From NCBI RefSeq assembly GCF_014203155.1, contig NZ_JACHIK010000007.1, positions 62,001-126,000 on the forward strand: a DNA stretch of 64,000 nt, written 5' to 3'. The position numbers and the translations under genes were made by a program. Below, piece by piece: positions 57,137-64,000 of this stretch; position 1 is the stretch's first letter, and each line of letters starts with the position of its first letter. A model generated the notes under the pieces. The model did no database searches and was not told the origin of the DNA. It saw only the letters and a list, made by a program, of their open reading frames with translations. Origin of the DNA: Shinella fusca (GTDB taxonomy: Bacteria; Pseudomonadota; Alphaproteobacteria; Rhizobiales; Rhizobiaceae).

Positions 57137-57196
57137 GGCGATTGTCCTTCGTCGCCACGGGTGCTATCGCAGCCGTGAAGATAGGAAGTGACGCCC

Positions 57197-58237
57197 ATGA
57201 CCACAGAACTCACCATCCGCCGGCCGGACGACTGGCACCTGCACCTGCGCGACGGAGCCATGCTGGAAGGCGTGATCGGCGATACCAGCCGCCATTTCGC
57301 CCGTGCGATCATCATGCCGAACCTCGTGCCGCCGGTCGTCACCACCGCCGATGCCGGCGCCTATCGCGACCGCATCCTCGCCGCGCTGCCGAAAGGCGAC
57401 CGCTTCGAGCCGCTGATGACACTCTACCTCACCGAGCACACCGACCCGGACGACGTGGAAGCCGGTTTCCGCAGCGGCCTGATCCGCGCGGTAAAACTCT
57501 ACCCGGCCGGCGCGACGACCAATTCGCACGGCGGCGTGCGCGACATCGAAAAGGCGATGCCCGTGCTGGAGCGCATGGCGGAGATCGGCCTGACGCTCTG
57601 CGTGCACGGCGAGGTGACGACGCCGGAGGTCGATATCTTCGACCGCGAGGCCGTGTTCATCGAGACGGTGCTCGACCCGCTGCGCCGGCGCCTGCCGGAG
57701 CTGCGCGTGACTATGGAGCATGTCACGACGAAGAACGGCGTCGACTACATCAAGGCGTCGAGCGCGAACCTTGCCGGCTCGATCACCACGCACCACCTCA
57801 TCATCAACCGCAACGCCATCCTCGTCGGCGGCATCAAGCCGCATTATTATTGCCTGCCCGTCGCCAAGCGCGAGGAGCACCGGCTGGCGCTGCGCGCTGC
57901 CGCCACGTCCGGCGACACGCGTTTCTTCCTCGGCACGGATTCGGCCCCGCATGTCGATCCGCTCAAGGAATGCGCCTGCGGCTGCGCCGGCATCTACACC
58001 TCGATCAACACGATGAGCTGCCTTGCCCATGTCTTCGAGGAAGAGGACGCGCTTGCGCGGCTGGAGGCCTTCGCCTCGCTGAACGGTCCGGCCTGGTACG
58101 GCCTGCCGGCGAACGAGGAGACGATCCGCCTCGTCCGGCGCGCCGAGCCGGTCGCCTTCCCGGCGAAGATCGAGACGGGCGCGGGGCCGGTGACGGTGTT
58201 CGACCCGATGTTCCCGCTGCATTGGGACGTCGCCTGA
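57197..58237 (+). CDS. pyrC: Dihydroorotase
   Basis: Zinc enzyme of pyrimidine synthesis, 346 aa, class II (PyrC type). The metal ligands are [10 protein letters not shown], the carboxylated Lys in [13 protein letters not shown], His in CVHGEV and THHLI, and Asp in GTDSAPH. ATG 57197 follows GGAAG and gives [13 protein letters not shown]; a GTG at 57188 is three codons earlier. It is the first gene after the frc operon, 60 bases later. Confidence 0.96.
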   Translation: MTTELTIRRPDDWHLHLRDGAMLEGVIGDTSRHFARAIIMPNLVPPVVTTADAGAYRDRILAALPKGDRFEPLMTLYLTEHTDPDDVEAGFRSGLIRAVKLYPAGATTNSHGGVRDIEKAMPVLERMAEIGLTLCVHGEVTTPEVDIFDREAVFIETVLDPLRRRLPELRVTMEHVTTKNGVDYIKASSANLAGSITTHHLIINRNAILVGGIKPHYYCLPVAKREEHRLALRAAATSGDTRFFLGTDSAPHVDPLKECACGCAGIYTSINTMSCLAHVFEEEDALARLEAFASLNGPAWYGLPANEETIRLVRRAEPVAFPAKIETGAGPVTVFDPMFPLHWDVA

Positions 58238-58239
58238 CG

Positions 58240-59001
58240 CTATATGAAGGGGCGGGGCTCGCGCTTCAGCCCTTCCCAGCCCGAAAGGGCGAGCAGGCCG
58301 TCCGCATCGAGGATCTCGCAGCCCCGGTCCTGCCAGCGCATCAGCTTGCGGTCGGCGAGCTTGCGCAGCGTCTTGTTCGTGTGGACGAGCGACAGGCCGA
58401 GCGTGTCGGCGATATGCTGCTGGGTGATGGGGATGACACGCCGCCCGCCGGCAGCGCCCGTCGCGCGCGCCCGCTGGTGGATGAAGGACAGGAGATAGGC
58501 GGTGCGCTCCAGCGCCGTGCGCCGGCCGATACTGAGCAGGTGCTCGTCGAGGATGCTTTCCTCCTGCGCGGCGATCCAGGTGAGGTCGTAGGCAAGCGAG
58601 GCGTGGCGCTCGAAGAGCCTGCCGAGCTGGGCGCGCTCGAAGACGCAGAGCGTCACCGGCGTCAGCGCCTCCACCGAATGGTCCATCTCGCCCATCAGGC
58701 TGCCCTGGAGCCCGACGAGGTCGCCGGGGAGCACATAGTTCATGATCTGCCGCCGCCCGTCCGTCAGCAGCTTGTAGCGGAAGGCCCAGCCCGAGAGCAG
58801 GGTGAAGAGATGGGCGCTGTGCATGCCCTCCACGAGCACGGTCGCGCCGCGCTCGACCGAAAGCTCCCCGCGCTTGAACTGCGCGACGAAGTCCAGTTCC
58901 TTCGCTGAAAAATCCCGGAAGGTCGGAAGGCTCCTGAGGGGACATTGCTGGCAGGGCGTCTGCCATTTCGTCTGGTGTCCGCGCGTCGTCTCGCCTGCCA
59001 T
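58240..59001 (-). CDS. Crp/Fnr family transcriptional regulator
   Basis: A 253-aa regulator. The cNMP-binding-type sensor domain is at about 35-150 (VLVEGMHSAHLFTLLSGWAF). The C-terminal HTH (about 185-240) includes ITQQHIADTLGLSLVHTNKT. Cysteines at 17 and 20 (PCQQCPLR) and 119 give part of the FNR iron-sulfur ligand set, but the third N-terminal Cys of FNR is absent. Signal unknown. It is divergent from a stand-alone receiver at 59172. Confidence 0.9.
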   Translation of the reverse strand: MAGETTRGHQTKWQTPCQQCPLRSLPTFRDFSAKELDFVAQFKRGELSVERGATVLVEGMHSAHLFTLLSGWAFRYKLLTDGRRQIMNYVLPGDLVGLQGSLMGEMDHSVEALTPVTLCVFERAQLGRLFERHASLAYDLTWIAAQEESILDEHLLSIGRRTALERTAYLLSFIHQRARATGAAGGRRVIPITQQHIADTLGLSLVHTNKTLRKLADRKLMRWQDRGCEILDADGLLALSGWEGLKREPRPFI

Positions 59002-59171
59002 CGTGCCCCGTTCCCCGTTTCCCCCGGCTGGCGGGGGGAACGTCGCGGGACCGTCCTTGTTCCGCTCTTGCTATGTCTTTTTTAAATGACAGCAAAATGG
59101 CCCGGACACACAGTCCGCCTCCCGAACCGCCGCGATTTGCGGCGGTCCGCTATGGATAGGAGTGCGGCACC

Positions 59172-59570
59172 ATGAAGACCGATCTTCCGCACATCTTGAT
59201 CGCCGAGCCCGAATTCCTGATCGCGCTCGATGCGGAATATCTGATCAAGGCGGCATTCGATTGCCGCGTCACCCTGCAGCGGCCCGAACAGGTCGACCAT
59301 TGGGATTTAGCGGCGCTTGCCGATGTCGATCTCTGCCTGCTCGACGTGCCGGGCGAAACCGCGGAAACGCTCGCGCGCATCCGGCGGCTGGTCGACAAGG
59401 GCGTGCCGCTGCTTCTGACGACCATTTCGGAGATCCAGCGCGGCGGCGTCACCGGCTTCGAGGTCGTCCCGGTCGTCACGAAGCCCTTCGAGGCGGAGAC
59501 GCTGACCGCCCTGGTCAAGGCGCGGCTGCGGCCAAGGCCGCAACCGCTCGAGACGACGGATCAGAACTGA
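59172..59570 (+). CDS. Stand-alone response-regulator receiver protein
   Basis: A 132-aa single-domain receiver. The acidic pocket reads ILIAEPEF (E12, E14; the usual Asp13 is Pro). The phosphorylation site is D58 (LCLLDVPG), with Thr83/84 and Lys104 (VTKPFE) in place. No output domain follows, so it may act by phosphotransfer or on a partner. The ribosome site GGATAGGAGTGCGG precedes ATG 59172. The end overlaps the converging DoxX gene by 10 bases. Confidence 0.87.
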   Translation: MKTDLPHILIAEPEFLIALDAEYLIKAAFDCRVTLQRPEQVDHWDLAALADVDLCLLDVPGETAETLARIRRLVDKGVPLLLTTISEIQRGGVTGFEVVPVVTKPFEAETLTALVKARLRPRPQPLETTDQN

Positions 59571-60010
59571 CGGCCGAGCCTGGCGTCGAGCGAATGGCGG
59601 TTGGCGCCGCGCACTGCGAAGAAGAACAGGATCAGCGTCCACAGGATGGATTTCTCTGCGCCCATCAGGCCCTGATCCTGCACGATGCCGTGGAAATAGA
59701 CGGTGACGGCGAGCACGATCATGCCGGCGAAGGCGGCCGGGCGGGTGAGAAGGCCGATGGCGATGAGGATGCCGCCGAAGAACTCGGTGGCCGAAAGCAG
59801 CGGCGACCAGAATGCGCCCGGATAGAAGCCGAGGCTTTCCACCATGCCGCTCGCGCCGAACGGATCGAGGATCTTGCCGTAGCCGTGCGTGGCGAGCAGC
59901 AGGCCGGCGGCAACGCGCAGCAGCGTCTCGGCCCCTTCGCCCAATGCCGAATAGACGCGCCCGAGGGCGGGCACGATGAGGCGGGGACGGTCGGTGGCGA
60001 TCTCGGTCAT
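59561..60010 (-). CDS. DoxX family membrane protein
   Basis: A 149-aa inner-membrane protein with four hydrophobic helices. The DoxX signature LLRVAAGLLLATHGYGKILD is near residue 30. The central FWSPLLSATEFFGGILIAIG and the final ILWTLILFFFAVRG match the family. DoxX-type proteins take part in redox or oxidative-stress handling, role here unknown. ATG 60010 follows CAGGAGATTCC on the minus strand. It converges with the receiver gene. Confidence 0.9.
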   Translation of the reverse strand: MTEIATDRPRLIVPALGRVYSALGEGAETLLRVAAGLLLATHGYGKILDPFGASGMVESLGFYPGAFWSPLLSATEFFGGILIAIGLLTRPAAFAGMIVLAVTVYFHGIVQDQGLMGAEKSILWTLILFFFAVRGANRHSLDARLGRQF

Positions 60011-60189
60011 GGAATCTCCTGTCGGAATGTTGCGTTCGCCCTCTCTCCGGCAGGCCGGTGACGGGGGCAAGACGGGCGCCGACAAAACATGATAAATTAA
60101 GTTGACTTTTTCGTGAGCGGATCGCAATCAGCCGCGTGCCAAAAGGCGCCGCCTGCTTTATGCTTTCCCGCCCACCATGGAGAGATGTC

Positions 60190-60489
60190 ATGTCCGACGA
60201 AAAACCGCGCGTCTCGATCCTTTACTGCACCCAGTGCAACTGGCTGCTGCGGGCCGGCTGGATGGCGCAGGAGCTTCTGTCGACCTTTTCCGATGCGCTC
60301 GGAGAGGTCGCGCTGATCCCCGGAACCGGCGGCAATTTCGAGATCCGCGTCGGCGAGGTGCTTGTCTGGGAGCGCAAGCGCGACGGCGGCTTCCCCGGCC
60401 CCAAGGAACTGAAGCAGCGGGTGCGCGACGTCATCGAGCCGGGCCGCGACCTCGGCCATACCGACCGGGCGGACCACACGCAGGGCTGA
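60190..60489 (+). CDS. SelW/Rdx-family thioredoxin-like protein
   Basis: A 99-aa protein of the SelT/SelW/SelH family. The redox motif is CTQC (C13, C16) in SILYCTQCNWLLRAGW, where eukaryotic homologues may have selenocysteine at the second position. The rest matches the family (FEIRVGEVLVWERKRDGGFPGPKELKQ). Bacterial members are small redox proteins of unknown partner. ATG 60190 has GGAGAGATG upstream. It ends at a hairpin shared with the opposing BA14K-like gene. Confidence 0.9.
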   Translation: MSDEKPRVSILYCTQCNWLLRAGWMAQELLSTFSDALGEVALIPGTGGNFEIRVGEVLVWERKRDGGFPGPKELKQRVRDVIEPGRDLGHTDRADHTQG

Positions 60490-60497
60490 AACGAAGA

Positions 60498-60517
60498 CGG
60501 CGGGCCGAAGCCCGCCG
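60498..60517. terminator. Hairpin between SelW-like and BA14K-like genes
   Basis: CGGCGGGC-CGAA-GCCCGCCG forms an 8-bp stem with a stable CGAA tetraloop. It is followed by CCGTTTGC on the plus strand, a weak T-run. It separates convergent genes. Confidence 0.65.
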
Positions 60518-60540
60518 CCGTTTGCATCCTTGCCTGCCGC

Positions 60541-60924
60541 TCACCGATAGGGCGAATGGCAGACCCGGTAGATCCCGCCGCCCGCATGGTAACGGTTGGT
60601 CGCGGGGTCGTAGGTGCGGTAGCGGTTGAGGCACCAGTTCACATGCGCCCGGCGTCCGCCGCCATAGTAGCGCGGCCGCTCCCAGCGGGGGCGATAGTAG
60701 CGCCGCTCGTAGCCGTAGTGCGGGCGGTAGTAACGGCGGTGGTAGTAGCGCGGCCGGCATCCGTAGCCGACGCAGAATTCCACCTGCGCCTGCGTGACGT
60801 CGCTCTTCGTCTGGACGTTCATGTCCGGCACGGCCAGCGGAACGGCCTCGGCCGCACCCATGGGCGCGACGGCGGAGGCGATCCCCATCGCGCAACCGAA
60901 AACAAGATTTCGAATCTTCGACAT
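60541..60924 (-). CDS. BA14K-like secreted Tyr/Arg-rich protein
   Basis: A 127-aa exported protein. The signal peptide covers about 1-28 (ending AAEAVP). The middle (about 60-95) is a Tyr/Arg/Pro-rich tract with repeated RYYRP and ERPRYY motifs. The C-terminal domain, with HVNWCLNRYRTYDPATNRYH and a final Cys, is the BA14K motif that was first described in an immunogenic, lectin-like Brucella protein. Role unknown, likely surface. ATG 60924 follows GAGAGGATCAAC. Confidence 0.85.
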   Translation of the reverse strand: MSKIRNLVFGCAMGIASAVAPMGAAEAVPLAVPDMNVQTKSDVTQAQVEFCVGYGCRPRYYHRRYYRPHYGYERRYYRPRWERPRYYGGGRRAHVNWCLNRYRTYDPATNRYHAGGGIYRVCHSPYR

Positions 60925-61064
60925 GTTGATCCTCTCTATCCTGGCGGGATATTTCCCTGTCACGTCCCTATCGCGTATTACGGGCGCACTTTTTGTTTTA
61001 TTCGTGATCGCGCACATGGATCCATGGCGCGGCACGCGCCCGCAAGGGACAGGAGAGGTATCGA

Positions 61065-62492
61065 ATGAGCCTGAAATTCGGAACCAGCGGCCTCAGGGGG
61101 CTTTCGGTCGATCTCGAGGGGCCGGCGACCGCGCTCTATGCGGCCGCCTTCGCCCGGCATCTCCTGCAGTCCGGCCTTGCCCGGCCGGGTGACGAGGTTC
61201 TGGTCGGCCGCGATTTCCGCGCATCGAGCCCGGCCATTTCCGCCATCGCCATCGCCGCGCTCCGCAAGGCCGGCCTTGCCCCGCGCGACTGCGGCACCCT
61301 GCCGACGCCCGCGCTCGCCCTGCTCGGCCTGAAGCGCCATGCGGCGGCGCTGATGGTGACGGGCTCGCACATCCCCGCCGACCGCAACGGCATCAAGTTC
61401 TACCGGCCGGACGGCGAGATCGACAAGGCGGACGAGGCCGCGATCACCGCCGCGGCCGCGTCGATCCGCGCCGAGGGCATGCCCATCGCCGCGCAGGAGA
61501 CGGCGGAAGACCTCGGCGCTGCCGCCACCGATCTTTACGAGACCCGCAACCGCGCGCTCCTGCCGGAAGGCAGCCTTTCGACCCTGCGGGTCGGCGTCTA
61601 CCAGCATTCCACGGTGGCCCGCGATCTCTTCGTCTCGGTCCTCACCCACTATGGCGCGGACGTCGTGGCGCTCGGCCGTTCGGAAACTTTCATTCCGGTG
61701 GATACCGAGGCGGTCTCCGCCGAGACCGTCGCGCTGCTGCAGGGCTGGGCGCTCGAACACGGGCTCGATGCGGTCGTCTCGGCCGACGGCGACGGCGACC
61801 GGCCGCTCGTTACCGACGAGACAGGCACGCCCATCCGCGGCGACCTCGTCGGGCTGATCGCGGCCCGCTTCCTCGGCGCAGAGGCGTTGGCCACCCCGGT
61901 CACCTCCAATTCCGGCATAGAGGCGGCCGTCACGGCCAGGGTGCTGCGCACCCGCGTCGGCTCGCCCTTCGTGATCGCCGCCATGAACGAGGCGGTCGCC
62001 GCGGGCGAAAAGGCGGTGGTGGGCTTCGAGGCGAACGGCGGCACGCTGACCGCGACCCCCTTTTCCGTCAACGGACATACGCTCGCCCCGCTGCCGACCC
62101 GCGACAGCCTGATGCCGATCCTCGCCGTCCTTTCGCTGGCGGCCGGCGGCAAGGCGCCGCTTTCGCAGATTACGCGCGGCTTCGCCCTGCCGGCCGCCGC
62201 CAGCGACCGGCTGGAGGATTTCCCGGTCGAGACGAGCGCCGAGCTGATGGCCGAGCTGCGCTCCGGGCCGGGCCCGCTTGCGGCCTTCCTCGCGCCGATC
62301 GGCGTGCCGGCGAAGACGAGCGACATCGACGGGCTGCGCGTGACGCTGGAAGACGCGAGCGTCATCCATTTCCGCCCGTCCGGCAATGCGCCGGAAATGC
62401 GCTGCTACGTGGAGGCCGCCGACGAGGCCGCCGCCGCCCGCCTCCTGGAGGCGGGGCTCTCGCGCATCCGTGCCTGGGCGGTGAGCCGCTGA
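61065..62492 (+). CDS. Phosphomannomutase/phosphoglucomutase family protein
   Basis: A 475-aa alpha-D-phosphohexomutase. The N-terminus is KFGTSGLRG, the phosphoserine loop VTGSHIPADRNG, the metal site DGDGDRPL and the sugar-binding loop VGFEANGGTLT. The C-terminal phosphate site is FRPSGNAPEMRCYVEA. The active loop has Ile where TGSHNP is usual. Sugar specificity (Man or Glc) is not readable. The ribosome site AGGAGAGG precedes ATG 61065. Confidence 0.9.
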   Translation: MSLKFGTSGLRGLSVDLEGPATALYAAAFARHLLQSGLARPGDEVLVGRDFRASSPAISAIAIAALRKAGLAPRDCGTLPTPALALLGLKRHAAALMVTGSHIPADRNGIKFYRPDGEIDKADEAAITAAAASIRAEGMPIAAQETAEDLGAAATDLYETRNRALLPEGSLSTLRVGVYQHSTVARDLFVSVLTHYGADVVALGRSETFIPVDTEAVSAETVALLQGWALEHGLDAVVSADGDGDRPLVTDETGTPIRGDLVGLIAARFLGAEALATPVTSNSGIEAAVTARVLRTRVGSPFVIAAMNEAVAAGEKAVVGFEANGGTLTATPFSVNGHTLAPLPTRDSLMPILAVLSLAAGGKAPLSQITRGFALPAAASDRLEDFPVETSAELMAELRSGPGPLAAFLAPIGVPAKTSDIDGLRVTLEDASVIHFRPSGNAPEMRCYVEAADEAAAARLLEAGLSRIRAWAVSR

Positions 62493-62534
62493 GCGGCTTT
62501 TCGCCAAGCTGTTGCGAAAACTTCAAAAAGCCTG

Positions 62535-62563
62535 TTGACACCGGCGGGCGCTCCTTCTACATG
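62535..62563 (+). promoter_or_regulatory. Promoter of tRNA-Leu
   Basis: A consensus -35 TTGACA (62535-62540) and a -10-like TACATG (62558-62563) have a 17-base spacer, ten bases before the tRNA. The spacing and position fit a strong sigma-70-type tRNA promoter. Confidence 0.75.
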
Positions 62564-62573
62564 CGTCTCCGTC

Positions 62574-62660
62574 GCCCAGATGGCGGAATTGGTAGACGCG
62601 CCAGCTTCAGGTGCTGGTACTCGAAAGGGTGTGGAGGTTCGAGTCCTCTTCTGGGCACCA
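62574..62660 (+). tRNA. tRNA-Leu (anticodon CAG)
   Basis: An 87-nt tRNA including the encoded CCA end. The acceptor stem pairs GCCCAGA with TCTGGGC. The anticodon stem is CCAGC/GCTGG with loop TTCAGGT, anticodon CAG at 62608-62610. A long variable arm, as in Leu tRNAs, precedes the T arm with GGTTCGAGTCC. It reads CUG codons, the commonest Leu codon in this GC-rich genome. Confidence 0.97.
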
Positions 62661-62690
62661 AATTCCGTTCCGGTCTTTCCGGAACCTGCC

Positions 62691-62717
62691 AAAAAGCCCG
62701 GCTTGCCGGGCTTTTTT
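62691..62717 (+). terminator. Terminator of tRNA-Leu
   Basis: AAGCCCGGC-TT-GCCGGGCTT stem with flanking A and T runs (AAAAA before, TTTTTT after) ends the tRNA transcript. Confidence 0.9.
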
Positions 62718-62846
62718 GTTGCCTGCGATTCGCCTGCCAGCGCGCTTTCGGCGAAACAGAATCTTTCCGGCGCACTCTTGCGTCGCCCGCGCGATGCGCA
62801 CATAAGCCACGGGACGTTTTCTGCCTCTTTTCTCATCAGGATCATC

Positions 62847-63992
62847 GTGGCCGCCTCGAAGCACGATGCCCGCAAAACGGGCTTTTGGTCAAAATATCGG
62901 CTGTTTGTCCCCATCCTGGCCGGCGCCACCCTCAAGGAACGCCTGATCGGCTGCGTGGGCGCGCTGATCGGCATCTGCCTTACCGGCCTCGTCTGCGGCC
63001 TCGCCATGGGCGAGGGCCCGCATCTTCCGCTGATCGTCGCCCCGGTCGGCGCCTCCGCCGTCCTGCTCTTCGCCGTGCCCGCCAGCCCGCTCGCCCAGCC
63101 CTGGTCCATCGTCGGCGGCAACACCATTTCCGCCCTGGTCGGCGTCACCGTCGCCGCGCTCGTCACCGATCCGGCGCTCGCCATCGGCCTTGCCGTCGCG
63201 CTTGCCATCCTCGCCATGTCGCTCACCCGCTCGCTGCATCCGCCGGGGGGCGCCGCCGCGCTCACCGCGGTCATCGGCGGGGCGGCCGTCACCCGCGCCG
63301 GCTTCTGGTTCCCGCTCGTTCCCGTCGCGGTCAATTCGCTGCTTCTCGTCGGCGTCGGCATGCTGTTCCACCGGCTTTCCCGCCGGCAATATCCGCACCG
63401 TCAGACGGTCGCGCCCGTCAATGCGCACCGCACCGCCGATCCGCCGGCCGCCTTCCGCGTCGGCTTCAACACGGCCGATATCGATGCGGCCGTCGCCAGC
63501 CTGAACGAGACCCTCGACATCAGCCGTGCCGACCTCGACGCGCTGCTGCGGCAGGTGGAGTTGCAATCGCTCCTGCGCCAGCACGGCGAGCTCACCTGCG
63601 CCGACGTCATGTCCCGCGACGTGGTGACGACCGTGCCCGACGCCAGCGCCGAGACGGTGCGCGGCCTCCTGCTCGCCCACGACATCCGCACCCTGCCCGT
63701 GCTCGACGGCGAGGGCCGGCTTGCCGGCACGGTCGGCCTGCGCGAGCTTGCCGCCGCCGCGCCCGATGCCCGCCTGCCGGTCTCGCAGGCGGCGACGGCG
63801 AAGGCCGGCGACCCCGCCATCGGCCTCGTGCCGCGCCTGACGGACGGGACGATCCATGCCGTCGTCGTGACCGACGGCGACAACCGGGTCGTCGGCATCA
63901 TTTCCCAGACCGACCTTCTGGCGATGCTCGCCAAGAGCCTCTCCGAGACCCGCCCCATACCCATGATGGCCGGCCACGGGCAGGGCATATGA
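62847..63992 (+). CDS. HPP family membrane protein with CBS domains
   Basis: A 381-aa protein. The N-terminal half holds the HPP family region, with about five hydrophobic helices (LIGCVGALIGICLTGLVCGL and others) and the family motif in RSLHPPGGAAALTAVIGG. The C-terminal half has two CBS motifs, around VMSRDVVTTVPDASAETVRG and HAVVVTDGDNRVVGIISQTD, which usually bind adenosyl ligands. HPP proteins are linked to nitrite transport in plastids; bacterial roles are unclear. GTG 62847 has AGGATCATC upstream; the open frame from 62535 crosses the tRNA and is rejected. Confidence 0.88.
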   Translation: MAASKHDARKTGFWSKYRLFVPILAGATLKERLIGCVGALIGICLTGLVCGLAMGEGPHLPLIVAPVGASAVLLFAVPASPLAQPWSIVGGNTISALVGVTVAALVTDPALAIGLAVALAILAMSLTRSLHPPGGAAALTAVIGGAAVTRAGFWFPLVPVAVNSLLLVGVGMLFHRLSRRQYPHRQTVAPVNAHRTADPPAAFRVGFNTADIDAAVASLNETLDISRADLDALLRQVELQSLLRQHGELTCADVMSRDVVTTVPDASAETVRGLLLAHDIRTLPVLDGEGRLAGTVGLRELAAAAPDARLPVSQAATAKAGDPAIGLVPRLTDGTIHAVVVTDGDNRVVGIISQTDLLAMLAKSLSETRPIPMMAGHGQGI

Positions 63993-64000
63993 AAGGCCGG

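Noticed and set aside
62574-62660. tRNA-Leu as an integration site
   Set aside because: No integrase or repeated tRNA 3' end is seen in the 1.3 kb that follows within the window.
62535-62846. Upstream extension of the HPP-CBS gene
   Set aside because: It would translate through the tRNA-Leu gene and its terminator; GTG 62847 has a ribosome site.

Overview
This is a 64 kb, high-GC stretch of an alphaproteobacterial chromosome. It most resembles a member of the Rhizobiaceae (Sinorhizobium/Ensifer, Shinella or Rhizobium type); the genus is inferred, not proven. The grounds are the linked dnaK-dnaJ pair, a frcBCAK fructose-uptake operon next to a ROK regulator, a yejABEF peptide transporter, a cpa/tad pilus locus with CtrA-like half sites, and RIME-like and palindromic intergenic repeats of rhizobial style. 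I see about 67 protein genes, one tRNA-Leu, several families of intergenic repeats and a few terminators. There is no transposase, integrase, phage gene, CRISPR array or defence island. Most of the window is ordinary core chromosome.

Layout. 0.1-6 kb: PBP1A-type peptidoglycan synthase, dnaK, dnaJ. 5.9-9.6 kb: a tiny membrane protein and a divergent TetR regulator sharing a perfect 16-bp-arm operator, a HAD phosphatase, recF overlapping a MoeB/ThiF-like adenylyltransferase. 9.6-15.3 kb: hydroxyacid dehydrogenase, SH3 protein, adenosine kinase, then efp divergent from epmA-epmB. 15.5-22.4 kb: chemoreceptor, EI24/CysZ-like protein, endonuclease III, DUF2244 protein, AraC-methyltransferase fusion, and an AraC/short-chain dehydrogenase divergent pair that looks less GC-biased. 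22.5-25.5 kb: nucleoside salvage (deoB-add, upp), with a palindromic MITE-like element forming the add stop codon.

25.6-37.3 kb is the tad/cpa (Flp pilus) locus: two TadE-like minor pilins and an orphan CpaC N-domain protein on the minus strand, then pilA, cpaA, cpaB, cpaC, cpaD, cpaE, cpaF, tadB, tadC on the plus strand and tadD facing them. Pilin is processed by CpaA, CpaC/CpaD form the outer-membrane pore, CpaE/CpaF/TadB/TadC make the inner-membrane motor, and TadD is a TPR lipoprotein.

37.4-51.1 kb: leucyl aminopeptidase, MarR, NlpC/P60 hydrolase, GhrA-type reductase, yejABEF, MepA endopeptidase, a pyridoxamine-oxidase-like gene divergent from a MocR/PdxR regulator, and a glutamine amidotransferase. 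51.3-57.1 kb: fructose module (FucU/RbsD mutarotase, ROK regulator FrcR, frcB, frcC, frcA, frcK). 57.2-64 kb: pyrC, Crp/Fnr regulator, stand-alone receiver, DoxX, SelW-like protein, BA14K-like secreted protein, phosphomannomutase, tRNA-Leu(CAG), and an HPP-CBS membrane protein.

No clearly novel multi-gene system is visible. The best leads are small: the TetR/micro-membrane-protein module, the orphan CpaC N-domain, the MITE-like element ending add, the MocR operator inside its own reading frame, and conserved-residue losses in MoeB and FrcR. All functional names rest on reading motifs by eye; no database search was run.
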